Shown: positions 46,490 to 56,970 of the stretch, piece after piece
How positions within the stretch are numbered: the stretch's first letter is position 1
Layout: each line of letters begins with the position of its first letter
NCBI RefSeq assembly: GCF_900096895.1
Contig: NZ_FMYO01000002.1
Span: 1 to 64,000, forward strand
DNA from: Acinetobacter kookii
Lineage (GTDB): Bacteria > Pseudomonadota > Gammaproteobacteria > Pseudomonadales > Moraxellaceae
Direction of reading: 5' to 3'
Length of the DNA: 64,000 nucleotides
Notes under the pieces: model-generated
What the model was told of the DNA's origin: nothing
Databases searched by the model: none
The model's input: the letters and a program-made list of their open reading frames with translations, nothing else
Translations under genes and position numbers: made by a program

Positions 46490-46900
46490 CTACAAGCCTA
46501 AACGGTCTTTATTCTTGCTAAATAGCGCAGGTCCAATGCCTTTGACCTGTTGCAATTCTTCAATATTTTTAAATTTTCCATTTTTTTGCCGATAGGCAAT
46601 AATTGCTTCAGCTTTCTTTTGGCCAACCCCGGACAGTGCTTGTAGCTGTTCAGCATTGGCCTGATTCAGATTGATTTTGCTGGTCGCTGAAGTCGCGGAG
46701 TTTAAAGCAGGTCTGGACAAATAATAATCCCGGGTTGAGACGCGCGGTATTTTTAACCGTGCATCCTGAGCCTCTTGTTCAGCCTTCCATTTTAAATATT
46801 CCTGGTCGAACTGTTGAGCATAGCTACTGGATACACTCAACAAAGACAGCAAACCAAAAAGATAAAAAAATCCCTTCAGGGTAGATATTATTTTTTTCAT
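46490..46900 (-). CDS. ComEA-like helix-hairpin-helix DNA-binding protein
   Basis: 136 aa. An N-terminal hydrophobic signal (to about 28, SYA-Q) is followed by a linker and a tandem HhH domain: KINLNQANAEQLQALSGVGQKKAEAIIAYRQKNGKFKNIEELQQVKGIGPALF. Secreted HhH proteins of this size act as the periplasmic DNA receptor in natural transformation, a trait of Acinetobacter; that this copy is the competence gene is inference. Confidence 0.85.
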   Translation of the reverse strand: MKKIISTLKGFFYLFGLLSLLSVSSSYAQQFDQEYLKWKAEQEAQDARLKIPRVSTRDYYLSRPALNSATSATSKINLNQANAEQLQALSGVGQKKAEAIIAYRQKNGKFKNIEELQQVKGIGPALFSKNKDRLGL

Positions 46901-46913
46901 ATTGAGAGGCCTA

Positions 46914-47675
46914 TTATTTTAATTGTTGTTTTGCTTGCTCCCAAAGCAGATCCATTTCTTCTAATGACAGGGCTTCAATATTCTTATGTTGTTGCTGAGC
47001 CTGATCTTCTATGAAAGCAAAACGTGTTCTAAATTTATGAATGGTACTTAACAGTGCCATTTCGCTCGAAAGCCCTAGTTTACGTCCAACATTGATCAGT
47101 GAAAACAAACAATCGCCAAATTCGTCGAATATTTCGTCGGAATTGTGATTTTGCATGGCCTGCTGTAATTCGCCCAATTCCTCGTTCAGTTTCTCATAAG
47201 CATCTGACACTTCAGGAAAGTCAAAGCCGATTTGGGCAGCTTTTTTTTGAATTTCATGTGCTTGCTGGATGGCAGGTCCATGCTTGATTTCATCTAAACG
47301 TGATTGTGCCTTGTCCTGCTTTTCCTGCTGTTTAATTTGCTTCCAGAGTATGGCTACATCTTCCGCGCTCAATTGTGAATATTGCTCGGCCTGAAAGACA
47401 TGAGGATGACGGCGAATCAGTTTTTCAGTAATGGCATTGACCACATCATTGAAATCGAAAGCACCCTGTTCGCTGTACATTTGCGCCTGAAACACCACTT
47501 GCAGTAGTAAATCGCCCAGTTCATCGCGCACTTCATTTGCATGTCCCGCCCTGACCGCAGCTTCAACTTCATAGGCTTCTTCTATGGCATATAGGGTTAA
47601 GCTTTGTGGGGTTTGCTGCTGATCCCATGGACATTTTTCACGTAACTCTCGCATCACTGCCAATAATTTATCCAT
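46914..47675 (-). CDS. mazG: Nucleoside triphosphate pyrophosphohydrolase MazG
   Basis: 253 aa, two MazG all-alpha NTPase domains. First domain: MRELREKCPWDQQQTPQSL with EEAYEVEAAV..RDELGDLLLQVVFQAQM (E-E-x-x-E ... E-x-x-D). Second: YEKLNEELGELQQA..IFDEFGDCLFSLINVGRKLG. It clears aberrant dNTPs and in E. coli lowers ppGpp. GGGAG precedes the ATG; 13 bp separate it from the ComEA-like gene. Confidence 0.95.
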   Translation of the reverse strand: MDKLLAVMRELREKCPWDQQQTPQSLTLYAIEEAYEVEAAVRAGHANEVRDELGDLLLQVVFQAQMYSEQGAFDFNDVVNAITEKLIRRHPHVFQAEQYSQLSAEDVAILWKQIKQQEKQDKAQSRLDEIKHGPAIQQAHEIQKKAAQIGFDFPEVSDAYEKLNEELGELQQAMQNHNSDEIFDEFGDCLFSLINVGRKLGLSSEMALLSTIHKFRTRFAFIEDQAQQQHKNIEALSLEEMDLLWEQAKQQLK

Positions 47676-47795
47676 GTTTTCATTACTCCCATCCTTTCAG
47701 ATTAAACAACTATCTCCACACTCCATTTCTGTTATGCTGAAGATAAATTCATTAAAAATGAAGCACAACAATACAAAACGAAAAGGAAAATTCAG

Positions 47796-48569
47796 ATGCA
47801 CAGTATCTTCATTAGTGGTGCAGCACAAGGCATTGGGGCTGCTATTGCGACACTGTTTTATCAACACGGTTATAAAGTCGGCATTTATGATATCAATATT
47901 GATCAGGCTCAAGCGCTGGCTCAACAGTTAGGCACACGGGCTAAGGCCGGTTTACTCGATGTTTCTGATTATAGCCAATGGCAGCACACTTTAAGCGAAT
48001 TTAAGGCCTGGTCTGGTGAAATTAATGTCTTAGTCAACAATGCAGGCATTCTCTACTCAGGTGCTTTTGAACAGACCGATATTACCGCACATCATCGAAC
48101 CATCGATATCAATGTCAAAGGTGTGTTGAATGGTTGTCATGCCGCCTTGCCCTATTTACAAAAAGCCTCCTTTGCCCGTGTGATTAACCTGTCTTCTGCC
48201 TCTGCCATTTATGGGCAGCCAGATTTGGTGACATATTCAGCCAGTAAATTTGCTGTACGTGGCATTACTGAAGGATTAGATATTGAGTGGCAAAAATATG
48301 GCATTCGGGTATTAGATGTGATGCCGCTCTTTGTACAAACGGCCATGGTTAAAGATATGGATGCCGGCAGCATTAAAAATATGGGGGTACACTTAAGCGC
48401 TGAAGATGTAGCAAATCAGATCTATCGACAAGTTCAGGTAAAAGACAGCATATTTACCCCGACTCACCAACCTGTAGGCTTCAAATCTAAAATCCTGTTC
48501 AGCCTGTCTAAAGTGAGTCCTCAGTTTGTAAATCGGATGAGTAATATGTTTTTGGCGAAAAGGGAATAA
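47796..48569 (+). CDS. Short-chain dehydrogenase/reductase (SDR)
   Basis: 257 aa. Rossmann fold with the NAD(P) motif ISGAAQGIGAAIA (about 4-16), NNAG at about 86-89, catalytic Ser in NLSSASAIYG and Y-S-A-S-K (Tyr about 150, Lys 154). The C-terminal end has PVGFKSKILFSLSKVSPQFVNRM, typical of classical SDRs acting on hydrophobic substrates. AAAGGA precedes the ATG. It is a single gene; the substrate is unknown. Confidence 0.9.
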   Translation: MHSIFISGAAQGIGAAIATLFYQHGYKVGIYDINIDQAQALAQQLGTRAKAGLLDVSDYSQWQHTLSEFKAWSGEINVLVNNAGILYSGAFEQTDITAHHRTIDINVKGVLNGCHAALPYLQKASFARVINLSSASAIYGQPDLVTYSASKFAVRGITEGLDIEWQKYGIRVLDVMPLFVQTAMVKDMDAGSIKNMGVHLSAEDVANQIYRQVQVKDSIFTPTHQPVGFKSKILFSLSKVSPQFVNRMSNMFLAKRE

Positions 48570-48583
48570 ATAAAATCAATATT

Positions 48584-48613
48584 AAAAGAGCTTAATGTAC
48601 AGGCTCTTTTTTT
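48584..48613 (+). terminator. SDR terminator
   Basis: AAAAGAGC / GCTCTTTT with an 11-base loop and a T run. Confidence 0.78.
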
Positions 48614-48937
48614 AAAAAAATGTTTAATTTGAGTGCAGGGATTTATAATATCAAGCCGAGCAAAAAAATAAACAATAAAAGAATTCTGTCGTTTAGCGCA
48701 TATGTTTGTGGCTAAAAAAAAGTATGACAAAACTTTCTGAAAAATAGGATGTGCGTTCTTATATATGCTTTAAAAAACCTAAAATTGCAAAAAATTGATC
48801 AGAAGAAGAAAGCCCTACTCCCCATAACAATTGGTAAAACTTTACTTAAAAAACAACTATGGGCAATAGCACTATTTTGACTAAAATTATTTCTATACTC
48901 CCCCTTCATATGAATTTAATAAGATAAGGCGATAATA
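48614..48937. other. AT-rich intergenic region
   Basis: About 320 bp with no supported gene. TATACT at 48894-48899 could be a -10 element for the lipoprotein gene, though no well-spaced -35 is seen. AAGG lies 8 bases before the ATG at 48938. Short minus-strand frames here look spurious. Confidence 0.5.
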
Positions 48938-49366
48938 ATGAAAAATTTTCTTCTTATTTCAATCAGCAGCTTAAGTTTAATGGCATGTTCGACTATGCCA
49001 TTTTCATCCGATAAACATACGTCTCAGAATAATTCAATCAATGCAGTACCGAATGGCAATGCCACCAAAGAGGTTTCGATTGATGGCAGTTATACCGGTG
49101 AAATTGTTGGAGATTACCAGAATTCCAAATTTTCCCAGTTAAAAATTGGCATGTCTAAAGGTCAGGTAGAAAGTTTAGTTGGTGCTTCAACTGATCAAAG
49201 AAGCTATCAGACTGCCAAAGCCTGGATACCCGTTGCAGGCGCTTTTTCTAAAGATCAGTTCCGTATTGAGACCTATTACAAGGAGGCTGGACGTTTAATT
49301 TATGCCTATAATGGAACGAAATTATATCGAATCGAAGTGGATCGTAGCGAAGATGGCCTTCAGTAA
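48938..49366 (+). CDS. Lipoprotein with BamE/OmlA-like fold signature
   Basis: 142 aa. Lipoprotein signal with lipobox LMAC (Cys about 17), a polar Ser/Asn-rich linker, then LKIGMSKGQVESLVGAS (about 68-84), the helix pattern seen in SmpA/OmlA/BamE-like domains, and a beta-rich end (FRIETYYKEAGRLIYAYNGTKLYRIEVD). It may be an envelope-assembly accessory protein, but it is not the standard BamE by length or context. A terminator-like hairpin follows. Confidence 0.8.
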   Translation: MKNFLLISISSLSLMACSTMPFSSDKHTSQNNSINAVPNGNATKEVSIDGSYTGEIVGDYQNSKFSQLKIGMSKGQVESLVGASTDQRSYQTAKAWIPVAGAFSKDQFRIETYYKEAGRLIYAYNGTKLYRIEVDRSEDGLQ

Positions 49367-49419
49367 TTCCTGTATCTTTTTATGAATGCTCTGCTCTAGC
49401 TGCGTTGAGCATATTCCTT

Positions 49420-49452
49420 AAAAAACGGGTGATATTACCCACTCGTTTTTTT
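49420..49452 (+). terminator. Bulged terminator after the lipoprotein gene
   Basis: AAAAACG-GGT..ACC-(cact)-CGTTTTTTT: stem with a 4-base bulge and a long T run. Confidence 0.6.
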
Positions 49453-49541
49453 AATTTTTTTGATCTGCCATTTATCCCGATTCAATTTTCCACTTTAAAT
49501 CTGTTACCGCCTTATCGTAATAAGGATAAGAAAAACATATG

Positions 49542-50189
49542 TTAAGGTGACAAAAAGATTTTGATTTCAGGAAAAGTAAAACCCTTACAGGAAGCTTCTG
49601 ATCGCCAGGCAACCGTGAGCATGACATGGCCCAAATGAAAGTTCTGATAGGCAAATGTTCCAATTAAAGGATGACTGCATAATCCGCCGTCATGCACTGG
49701 ATGAACCTGGGTATTTAACTCGTTTAGATTTAAGCGTACGCCCAGTCCGGCAGCTTTCAATACGGCTTCCTTGGTAGTCCAGACTTTAAACCAATAGCCT
49801 GAATCCTGTTGCAAGTCATTCCAGTGCTTTAATTCATAAGCATGAAAGGCATGATTCGCCAATGCTTCAAACCTGACCTTGCGATCCAGATCTTCAATAT
49901 CCACCCCGATATCGGGCATGTTTCTACTGGTCGCCAAAGCATAATTTTTTTGGCTATGACTGTGATTAAAATAAAATTCAGGAAAATTGACCAGGTACGG
50001 CTTACCATGCTCAGTGGTTGCCAACTGCTCATGCTGAATGCTGACCTGTAATTGTTCGGAAAGTAATTGATTGCGGAAATGATGGATTTGCTGTTTTTGC
50101 AGCTGAATTTTGCGCTTGCGATCGAGTGCATGATCCAGATCAACAATCTGCTCCAGTGCATTTACCTCCACCCGTATCACTCTGCTCAC
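49542..50189 (-). CDS. 4'-phosphopantetheinyl transferase, Sfp type
   Basis: 215 aa. Transfers phosphopantetheine from CoA to carrier proteins. Signatures: FYFNHSHSQ (substrate-binding His), IGVDIEDLDRKV (Mg-binding Asp/Glu about 98-100) and WTTKEAVLKAAGLGVR (about 139-154). The start is GTG at 50189 with AGGTGA upstream. Sfp-type enzymes serve siderophore or polyketide synthases and fatty-acid synthesis; no synthetase gene is in the window. The tail after residue 200 is variable. Confidence 0.88.
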   Translation of the reverse strand: MSRVIRVEVNALEQIVDLDHALDRKRKIQLQKQQIHHFRNQLLSEQLQVSIQHEQLATTEHGKPYLVNFPEFYFNHSHSQKNYALATSRNMPDIGVDIEDLDRKVRFEALANHAFHAYELKHWNDLQQDSGYWFKVWTTKEAVLKAAGLGVRLNLNELNTQVHPVHDGGLCSHPLIGTFAYQNFHLGHVMLTVAWRSEASCKGFTFPEIKIFLSP

Positions 50190-50230
50190 TTCAGATCACC
50201 TTTCAAAAATAGATGCCTATCTTAAAATAA

Positions 50231-50258
50231 AAAAGCCCAAAGATCACTTTGGGCTTTT
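50231..50258 (-). terminator. der terminator
   Basis: AAAAGCCCAAAG-ATCA-CTTTGGGCTTTT, 12-bp perfect stem, A/T-rich on both sides. Confidence 0.88.
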
Positions 50259-50279
50259 CATACCATTTAAACCAGGTGC

Positions 50280-51692
50280 TTAACCACGTTTAAATTTCTT
50301 CTCGGCTTTCTTGAACTTCTGAACATAGCGACGCTTACGGGCTGCAGTACGTTCATCAATCTGAGATTTACGTCCTTCAAACGGGTTTTCTGAGGTTTTA
50401 AACTCAATTTTTACTGGTGTACCTTCAAGTTTGTACACTTTACGGAACACGTTTTCCAAATAACGACGATAGTCCGCAGGGGTTTTATCCACCTTGTTAC
50501 CATGAATGACAATCGTTGGCGGGTTTTGTCCCCCAATATGTGCATAACGCATTTTGATTGCACGACCTTGGACTTTCGGTGGATGATGTGCATCGGTTGC
50601 ATCATTCAAAATTTGCGTGATTTTTGCCGGTGATACTTTCAAGTGGGAAGAATCATATGCACGGTGAATCGATGGATATAAATCACCTACACCCGTACCA
50701 TGCAGTGCAGAAATCAAGTGAATTTTCGCCCAAGGAATAAAGTCAAAGCGGCGTTCCACGTCGAGCTTGCATTGCTTACGGTCATACTCGGACATGTTGT
50801 CCCATTTGTTGATCGCAATCACCATCGCACGACCGGCTTCAATCGCATAACCGATTAAATGCAAATCCTGCTCGACAATCCCTTCACGCGCATCGACCAC
50901 AATCACAACCACGTGTGCATCTTTCATGGCCTGTAAAGTTTTCACGATCGAGAATTTCTCGATCATTTCATCCACTTTACCTTTACGGCGTACACCGGCT
51001 GTGTCAATCAGGGTATACTTGCGGCCATCACGTTCGAACGGAATATAAATCGAGTCGCGCGTTGTACCGGGCTGGTCAAATGCCACCACACGTTCTTCAC
51101 CCAGAAGACGGTTGACCAGTGTCGATTTACCCACGTTTGGACGACCAATAATTGCCAGACGCAAGCCTGTATCACGGTCATGTTCATCCAGGTTTTCATC
51201 TTCAGGTACATCTTGCAGCACTTCTTCAAGCATCTGCTGTACGCCGCGACCATGGCTGGCAGCAACTTGTAGCGGTTCGCCCATCCCCAGTTTGTAGAAT
51301 TCAACCAGTGCAGCTTCGGCATGTACGCCATCTACTTTATTGGCAACCAGGAATACTTTTTTGCCCAAGGTACGCAAGTCACGTGCAATCTGCTCATCAG
51401 ATGCAAGCAGTCCGGCACGTGCGTCGACCACAAAGATGATCATGTCGGCTTCGTGAATGGCTGTTTTGGACTGTTCAGCCATATACGAGTCGATTCCACC
51501 TTCAGTTTCACCAATACCACCAGTATCGACAACGATGAATGATTTATTTTGATAAGTCGCGTCACCATATTTGCGGTCACGGGTCAGACCGGCAAAGTCA
51601 GCAACAAGCGCATCACGGCTCTTGGTGATCTGGTTAAACAACGTTGATTTTCCGACGTTCGGACGACCAATGAGCGCAATTACGGGTTTCAT
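50280..51692 (-). CDS. der: Ribosome biogenesis GTPase Der (EngA)
   Basis: 470 aa with two consecutive GTPase domains: [12 protein letters not shown] (G1) .. NKVDG in the first half and [12 protein letters not shown] .. [10 protein letters not shown] .. NKWDN in the second, then a KH-like domain ([27 protein letters not shown]) and a basic tail. Needed for 50S subunit assembly. It lies downstream of bamB with a terminator between, so it has its own promoter. Confidence 0.97.
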   Translation of the reverse strand: MKPVIALIGRPNVGKSTLFNQITKSRDALVADFAGLTRDRKYGDATYQNKSFIVVDTGGIGETEGGIDSYMAEQSKTAIHEADMIIFVVDARAGLLASDEQIARDLRTLGKKVFLVANKVDGVHAEAALVEFYKLGMGEPLQVAASHGRGVQQMLEEVLQDVPEDENLDEHDRDTGLRLAIIGRPNVGKSTLVNRLLGEERVVAFDQPGTTRDSIYIPFERDGRKYTLIDTAGVRRKGKVDEMIEKFSIVKTLQAMKDAHVVVIVVDAREGIVEQDLHLIGYAIEAGRAMVIAINKWDNMSEYDRKQCKLDVERRFDFIPWAKIHLISALHGTGVGDLYPSIHRAYDSSHLKVSPAKITQILNDATDAHHPPKVQGRAIKMRYAHIGGQNPPTIVIHGNKVDKTPADYRRYLENVFRKVYKLEGTPVKIEFKTSENPFEGRKSQIDERTAARKRRYVQKFKKAEKKFKRG

Positions 51693-51780
51693 AGATTAAC
51701 CTTTATTCAAGATCAGCCAGTAGGTCTGGTCTGAACAATCAGAAACAATGGAAGAAATAAGTAGCCAAAAATAAATAAAA

Positions 51781-51810
51781 CACGGGGCATTGAATGCTCA
51801 ATCCCCCGTG
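51781..51810 (-). terminator. Terminator of the hisS-yfgM-bamB region
   Basis: CACGGGG-c-ATTGA / TCAAT-c-CCCCGTG around ATGC: 12 pairs with one C-C mismatch, followed on the minus strand by a TTTTATTTATTT stretch. Confidence 0.82.
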
Positions 51811-51854
51811 TAAAAAAATACGGTTAGCTTAGTTTAACATAAGGCTGAAAAAAA

Positions 51855-53006
51855 TTAACGGTTCTGCCAGATGCTTAAGGCACCCTTACGGGTCGCTACA
51901 TAAAGTTGGTTATCAATCACACGCAGGGTACGCACTTCCCCACTGGTTTTTGAACGACCAATCAGCTGGCCTGTTGCCGGATCAATGAGATGCAATACGC
52001 CGTCCAAATCACCTACCACCAGGTCTTGACCCAAGATCACCGGATTGCTGAGCTGACGATTCAGCAAGCTGTCATTTTGCCATAATTGCTCACCGGTAGT
52101 CAGCGCATAAGCTGTGATTTTTCCATCGGCCTGAGCCACATAAACGGTGTTCTTGAAAACTTCAGGACGCTGGATACTGCTGGCATCTTCGCTCCACACC
52201 ACTTGTTGGCTCGCCAGATCCATCACCGTTACCTGTCCCTGGTAGCTGGTTGTTACCAGGAATTGTCCAGCCACAACAGGATCGCCATCCAGATCATTCA
52301 GGCGCTGAATATCCGAACGTCCCTCGCTGACAGCTACACGACGCTGCATACGCGGCACACCACTGATAATATCCAGTGCATAAATATAGGCGTTTGATGA
52401 AGCAATCAAAACGGTACGCGGGTCAAGCGCAACCGGTGTAGCAATACCACGCAGGCTGAACTGTACATTCGGCAGATTATAGGTCCAGACTTGCTGACCT
52501 GTCGCCAGATCATGCGCATAGACCGTATCATCATTGGTAATGGTAATCACACGACCTGACTGAATGAGTGACGCAGATAAAATGGCACCCGACAACTGTG
52601 CAGTCCATTTTTGCTCACCTGTGGCCTGATCCAGAGCAAACAACTGGCCTTTTTTATTGCCGACAACCACAATGCCTTCACCGGCTTCTATGCCCGAGCT
52701 CAAGCCCTGCTTGGAAACTTTTTGCTGCCATAAGCGCTGTTTACCCTGATAGGCAGCCACTTCACCATTTGGATCGACAGCAAAAACCGCGCCGTTATCG
52801 GCATCTAAACGCAGGCGTAACGGGTCTGCTTTACTGGTCGAAGAAACGCTCTGAGAAAATACGGGAACAAGAGTCTTTGCTTGCACCAATTTAGGCAATG
52901 GATTCGGTTTAACCTCTTCCACCTTAGTTTTATTGGTCGAACAACCAGCAAGTGCAAATGTTAAAATTGTTAGTGCAAACGGTATTTTGTATTTTCTATC
53001 CATCAC
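51855..53006 (-). CDS. bamB: Outer membrane assembly lipoprotein BamB
   Basis: 383 aa. Lipoprotein signal with lipobox LAGC (Cys about 22), then an eight-bladed beta-propeller of PQQ-like repeats (examples: GQLFALDQATGEQKWTAQL, DTVYAHDLATGQQVWTYNL, GVLHLIDPATGQLIG). Scaffold component of the BAM complex at the periplasmic face of the outer membrane. Its ATG overlaps the yfgM stop. Order yfgM-bamB-der as in many gammaproteobacteria. Confidence 0.96.
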   Translation of the reverse strand: MMDRKYKIPFALTILTFALAGCSTNKTKVEEVKPNPLPKLVQAKTLVPVFSQSVSSTSKADPLRLRLDADNGAVFAVDPNGEVAAYQGKQRLWQQKVSKQGLSSGIEAGEGIVVVGNKKGQLFALDQATGEQKWTAQLSGAILSASLIQSGRVITITNDDTVYAHDLATGQQVWTYNLPNVQFSLRGIATPVALDPRTVLIASSNAYIYALDIISGVPRMQRRVAVSEGRSDIQRLNDLDGDPVVAGQFLVTTSYQGQVTVMDLASQQVVWSEDASSIQRPEVFKNTVYVAQADGKITAYALTTGEQLWQNDSLLNRQLSNPVILGQDLVVGDLDGVLHLIDPATGQLIGRSKTSGEVRTLRVIDNQLYVATRKGALSIWQNR

Positions 53007-53704
53007 GACTCATCCACTTGTGTTTCTAAAATTGGGCGTTCAACATCAGGATCATCAACTAAAACGCCGACACTTTCGAGTTTAATTTGTAAAATTTGAC
53101 GTTCTTGCTTACGTTCAAGCAACGCATCCCATGCGCTCATATACGATTTTTTAGCATTTTCGATATCATTTTTAGCCACATAGACATCACCACGCGCTTC
53201 ATCGGCAGTCGCCTTAAACGCAGGATCGGTCACCGCAGCCAATGTTTTAATGGCATCATCATATTTCTTTTGTGCCAGCTGGGCATAAGCCAAACGCAGC
53301 TTAACCACTTGCACTAAACCGGCATCATCCAGTTTGGAATTTTCAACTTTTTTCAAGGCACGTTCTGCATGTGCATAATCGGCTTTGTCATAAGCCAGCT
53401 TGGCCATTAATAATTGGGTTTGAATGGCCTGTACAGAATCTGGTGCTTCTTTAACAATTTTATCCGCAGTTGCAGACAAGGCATTAAATGCATTGGCATC
53501 GCCTGCTGCACCTTTTGCATCGTCCATTAACTGCTGAACCTTGGCTGTTTCCATTTGAGACTCAGCCAGATTTTTCTTCTGCCAATATTCCCAGCCGAAA
53601 AAGGCAATCAACGCAATTAAAATTCCGCTAATCATGGCAGAACCATATTTTTTAGCGAAAGATTTTAAGTTATCAAGTTGTTCTTCATCACTCAATGCGT
53701 TCAT
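53003..53704 (-). CDS. yfgM: YfgM family membrane-anchored TPR protein
   Basis: 233 aa. Short cytoplasmic N terminus, one membrane helix (about 20-41, AMISGILIALIAFFGWEYW) and a periplasmic TPR-like domain (AKLAYDKADYAHAERALKKVEN, LRLAYAQLAQKKYDDAIKTLAAV, ARGDVYVAKNDIENAKKSYMSAW). YfgM associates with the Sec translocon and periplasmic chaperones. AAGGA precedes the ATG; hisS ends 29 bp upstream. Confidence 0.92.
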   Translation of the reverse strand: MNALSDEEQLDNLKSFAKKYGSAMISGILIALIAFFGWEYWQKKNLAESQMETAKVQQLMDDAKGAAGDANAFNALSATADKIVKEAPDSVQAIQTQLLMAKLAYDKADYAHAERALKKVENSKLDDAGLVQVVKLRLAYAQLAQKKYDDAIKTLAAVTDPAFKATADEARGDVYVAKNDIENAKKSYMSAWDALLERKQERQILQIKLESVGVLVDDPDVERPILETQVDES

Positions 53705-53733
53705 GGGATTACCTTTTCCTTATGTTATTCGGC

Positions 53734-55029
53734 TTATTTTGAAGAAAATTTTTCAATGATAAATGGCACAAAGTCAGCCACTGCAATTTCGGTCTGTTCT
53801 GCTGTTGCCAGTTCCTTGACCAGAATGTGCTGCGCTTCCACCTCACGCTGACCAAAGATTAAAGCATAAACTGCCCCGGCCTGATCGGCTTTTTTCATCT
53901 GGCTCTTCATTGAACCCTGTGAACCGGTTTTCAAACGGATGCTGCTATTGGCTGCTTCCAGCTGGTCACGGATCTGTTCGGCAAGAACCAAGGCTTGACC
54001 TTGAGTTACAGGGTCTGAAACCAGGAACATTTCACAGTCACGGACGGGGGTATTATCTTCTACCTGTTCAAGTAGCAGCAACAACCGCTCCATACCCATG
54101 GCAAAACCAACCGCAGGTACCGATTGATCAGCCTTGCCTTTCAATTGACCCACCAGACCATCATAACGGCCACCGGCACATACGGTGCCTTGTGAACCCA
54201 AATGTGTCGTGGTCCATTCAAAAACAGTTTTGTTGTAGTAGTCCAGACCACGTACCAGTTTTTGGTTAATGACAAAACTTACGCCTGCATCCGTCAAATA
54301 TTGCTGTAATTGTTGAAAATGCGCCAGGGTTTCTTCACCCATAAAGTCATGCAGTTTAGGTGCATTTTCAAGAATCGACTGAGTTTTGGCATCTTTAGAA
54401 TCCAAAATACGCAGCGGGTTTGTGGTCAAACGGCGCTGAGAATCTTCATCCAGGTCTGCCTTATGCGACTCTAAAAATTCGACCAGTGCTGCACGGTATG
54501 CCGCACGTTCATCTGACTCACCTAAAGTGTTGAGTTCAAGCTGAACCTTGTCGGCCACACCCATGCGTTTCCACAGACGTGCCGTCATCAGAATCAGCTC
54601 GGCATCCTGGTCTGGCGTTGCCACACCAAAAGTTTCCACGCCAAACTGGTGGAACTGGCGGTAACGGCCTTTTTGCGGTTTTTCATAACGGAACATTGGA
54701 CCGATATACCATACACGAGGTGTCGCGCCGCGCAGCAGGTTATGCTCCAGCATGGCACGTACACAGCCCGCAGTCCCTTCCGGACGCAGCGTCAAGGACT
54801 CAGGCGGATTACCCTTGTCCAGAAAAGTGTACATTTCTTTTTCGACGATGTCGGTTGCATCACCAATTGAACGCTTGAACAGATTGGTCTGCTCAACCAT
54901 CGGCAAGCGGATTTGCTGGTAGCCATAAGCATCCATAAGCGATGCTAAGTGTTGTTCAAGACGTCTCCACGCGGGGGTTTGCGTTGGAAGAATGTCATTA
55001 AAACCTTTGATTGCGACAATTGAACTCAT
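53734..55029 (-). CDS. hisS: Histidyl-tRNA synthetase
   Basis: 431-aa class II synthetase. Motif 1 region GFNDILP..WRRLE, motif 2 [25 protein letters not shown], the histidine-specific [15 protein letters not shown] and [11 protein letters not shown], motif 3 [16 protein letters not shown], then the anticodon-binding domain. It begins 3 bp after the ispG stop. Confidence 0.97.
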   Translation of the reverse strand: MSSIVAIKGFNDILPTQTPAWRRLEQHLASLMDAYGYQQIRLPMVEQTNLFKRSIGDATDIVEKEMYTFLDKGNPPESLTLRPEGTAGCVRAMLEHNLLRGATPRVWYIGPMFRYEKPQKGRYRQFHQFGVETFGVATPDQDAELILMTARLWKRMGVADKVQLELNTLGESDERAAYRAALVEFLESHKADLDEDSQRRLTTNPLRILDSKDAKTQSILENAPKLHDFMGEETLAHFQQLQQYLTDAGVSFVINQKLVRGLDYYNKTVFEWTTTHLGSQGTVCAGGRYDGLVGQLKGKADQSVPAVGFAMGMERLLLLLEQVEDNTPVRDCEMFLVSDPVTQGQALVLAEQIRDQLEAANSSIRLKTGSQGSMKSQMKKADQAGAVYALIFGQREVEAQHILVKELATAEQTEIAVADFVPFIIEKFSSK

Positions 55030-55032
55030 GAT

Positions 55033-56154
55033 CTACTCAGAAAAACCTGTGCGAATAATCTCTTTAGATTTAGCTTCTTCAAGCTCGGAAACACGTTGAC
55101 GAACCATAGACTCGATTTCATCAACCAATTGATTGGTATCGATTAAATGGCTTTTCTCGCCATTACGATACACCAGTGAACGTGGACTTGCACCTACTAC
55201 GCCAATATCGGCTTCTTTGGCTTCACCCGGACCGTTCACTTTACAGCCAATCACGGAAACATCCATGGGGGTACGAATATCTTCCAGACGTTCTTCCAGT
55301 GCCTGCATCACTTTAATCACGTTAAATTCCTGACGTGAACAGCTTGGGCAGGCAATGAAGTTAATGCCGTTGGAACGCAGACCCAGTGATTTTAAAATAT
55401 CAAAACCGATTTTCACTTCTTCTTCAGGCTCAGCTGCCAGCGAAATACGCATGGTATCGCCAATGCCTTCCATGAGCAGACCGCCAAGTGCGATTGCTGA
55501 TTTTACTGAACCGGTACGGTAAATCCCTGCTTCGGTCACACCCAGATGTAATGGATTGTCAATCTGCTGAGATAACAAACGATAAGCATCCATCGTCAGG
55601 AACACATTGGATGCCTTAACAGATACTTTAAATTCGTGGAAATTTAAACGATCCAGAATATCGATGTGACGCATGGCAGATTCAAGCAAGGCCTGACCTG
55701 TAGGTTCACCATATTTTTTCTGGATATCTTTTTCCAGCGAACCGGCATTCACCCCGATACGCATGGAAATGTCATGATGTTTCGCCGCAGCCACCACTTC
55801 ACGAATTTTCGCTTCCGAGCCAATATTGCCCGGGTTAATCCGCAAACAGTCTGCGCCCAGATCGGCAACAGCCAAAGCAATTTTATAGTCGAAGTGAATA
55901 TCGGCAACCAAAGGTACATTGACCTGTTTGCGAATTTCACCAAATGCGGCAGCCGCTTCCATTGACGGTACGGAAACACGCATGATATCGGCACCGGCAT
56001 CTACACAACGCTGAATCTGTGCAACCGTTGCAGCCACATCACAGGTTTCAGTATTGGTCATGCTCTGGATGCTGATCGGGGCATCCCCACCTACATACAC
56101 AGAACCGACACGAATTTTACGAGTGGGACGGCGCTTAATCGGATTTTCAATCAT
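55033..56154 (-). CDS. ispG: 4-hydroxy-3-methylbut-2-en-1-yl diphosphate synthase (IspG/GcpE)
   Basis: 373 aa. Penultimate enzyme of the MEP isoprenoid pathway. TIM barrel with [19 protein letters not shown] and RINPGNIG; the [4Fe-4S] ligands lie in CPSCSRQEF and the later [13 protein letters not shown]. Normal length for the proteobacterial single-TIM-barrel form. Between rodZ and hisS as usual. Confidence 0.97.
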   Translation of the reverse strand: MIENPIKRRPTRKIRVGSVYVGGDAPISIQSMTNTETCDVAATVAQIQRCVDAGADIMRVSVPSMEAAAAFGEIRKQVNVPLVADIHFDYKIALAVADLGADCLRINPGNIGSEAKIREVVAAAKHHDISMRIGVNAGSLEKDIQKKYGEPTGQALLESAMRHIDILDRLNFHEFKVSVKASNVFLTMDAYRLLSQQIDNPLHLGVTEAGIYRTGSVKSAIALGGLLMEGIGDTMRISLAAEPEEEVKIGFDILKSLGLRSNGINFIACPSCSRQEFNVIKVMQALEERLEDIRTPMDVSVIGCKVNGPGEAKEADIGVVGASPRSLVYRNGEKSHLIDTNQLVDEIESMVRQRVSELEEAKSKEIIRTGFSE

Positions 56155-56178
56155 TGATATCGCTCTATTCTTTACGCA

Positions 56179-56970
56179 TTAACGTGACAAACGGAAATCT
56201 GCTTTTCCGTTGACGGTATAAGGTGACAAGGCAATTTTTTCGTTATTCAAAGTCAGGGTAACGGCTGAAGCATCATCCAGACGAATCTGGAAAGGCGTTT
56301 CACCATTCAATTTCAATGTCGATGCCTGACGGCCTGTTGCCAGTACTTTACCAGTTGAATCGACAATATGCACAGAAGTTGGACGACTAAACTCAAGCTC
56401 TAGCTGATCACCCGAAACCACAGTCGAGTTATCCAGATTCAACACTTGTACGTCGGATTCGGCAGGTACAACTTCCTGGCTCTCCGCGTCTTTGCTGGAT
56501 GACCAGTTTTGTATCGCCATAACCGCAACAGCAAGAGCAACCAGTGCCAGCAAAGCAAGTAAAAGGCGTTTCAACCATTTCTTGTTACGGTCACTCTTGG
56601 AACCTGGGAGCTTACCCATGATTTTAATCGGTGAGTTGTTTAAGGCATGATTGGGTAACAATCCAGTATCATTTTGATAAATATCATCAAAACGTTGAAT
56701 AATAGAACTTGCATCCACCTTCAGGTACTTCGCATAGGTACGATAGTAGCCCTTAATAAAGGTGGCTTCTGGCAAAGCCTTATAATCATCTTGTTCTAAA
56801 GCGGTCAAAGTCTTTACAGGGATATTTAAATCTTTGACAACTTCACTTAATTCACGCTTTTGTGCAATTCGAACTTGACGTAAGTACTCGCCTGGACGCT
56901 GAACATTTCCTAATGCAGTGGGTACTACGCTTGAACCATTCGATTGCGGTGAATTAGGATTTACTTCCAT
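56179..56970 (-). CDS. rodZ: Cytoskeleton protein RodZ
   Basis: 263 aa. A cytoplasmic helix-turn-helix domain (about 26-95: PGEYLRQVRIAQKRELSEVVKDLNIPVKTLTALEQDDYKALPEATFIKGYYRTYAKYL), a basic juxtamembrane part, one membrane helix (about 134-153) and a periplasmic DUF4115 beta-domain (about 175-260). It links MreB to the wall-synthesis machinery for rod shape. Its ATG lies within the last codons of pilF (10-base overlap). Confidence 0.94.
   Translation of the reverse strand: MEVNPNSPQSNGSSVVPTALGNVQRPGEYLRQVRIAQKRELSEVVKDLNIPVKTLTALEQDDYKALPEATFIKGYYRTYAKYLKVDASSIIQRFDDIYQNDTGLLPNHALNNSPIKIMGKLPGSKSDRNKKWLKRLLLALLALVALAVAVMAIQNWSSSKDAESQEVVPAESDVQVLNLDNSTVVSGDQLELEFSRPTSVHIVDSTGKVLATGRQASTLKLNGETPFQIRLDDASAVTLTLNNEKIALSPYTVNGKADFRLSR

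Noticed and set aside
48521-48730. 69-aa minus-strand frame after the SDR gene
   Set aside because: Overlaps the SDR 3' end and its terminator; low-complexity AT-rich translation.
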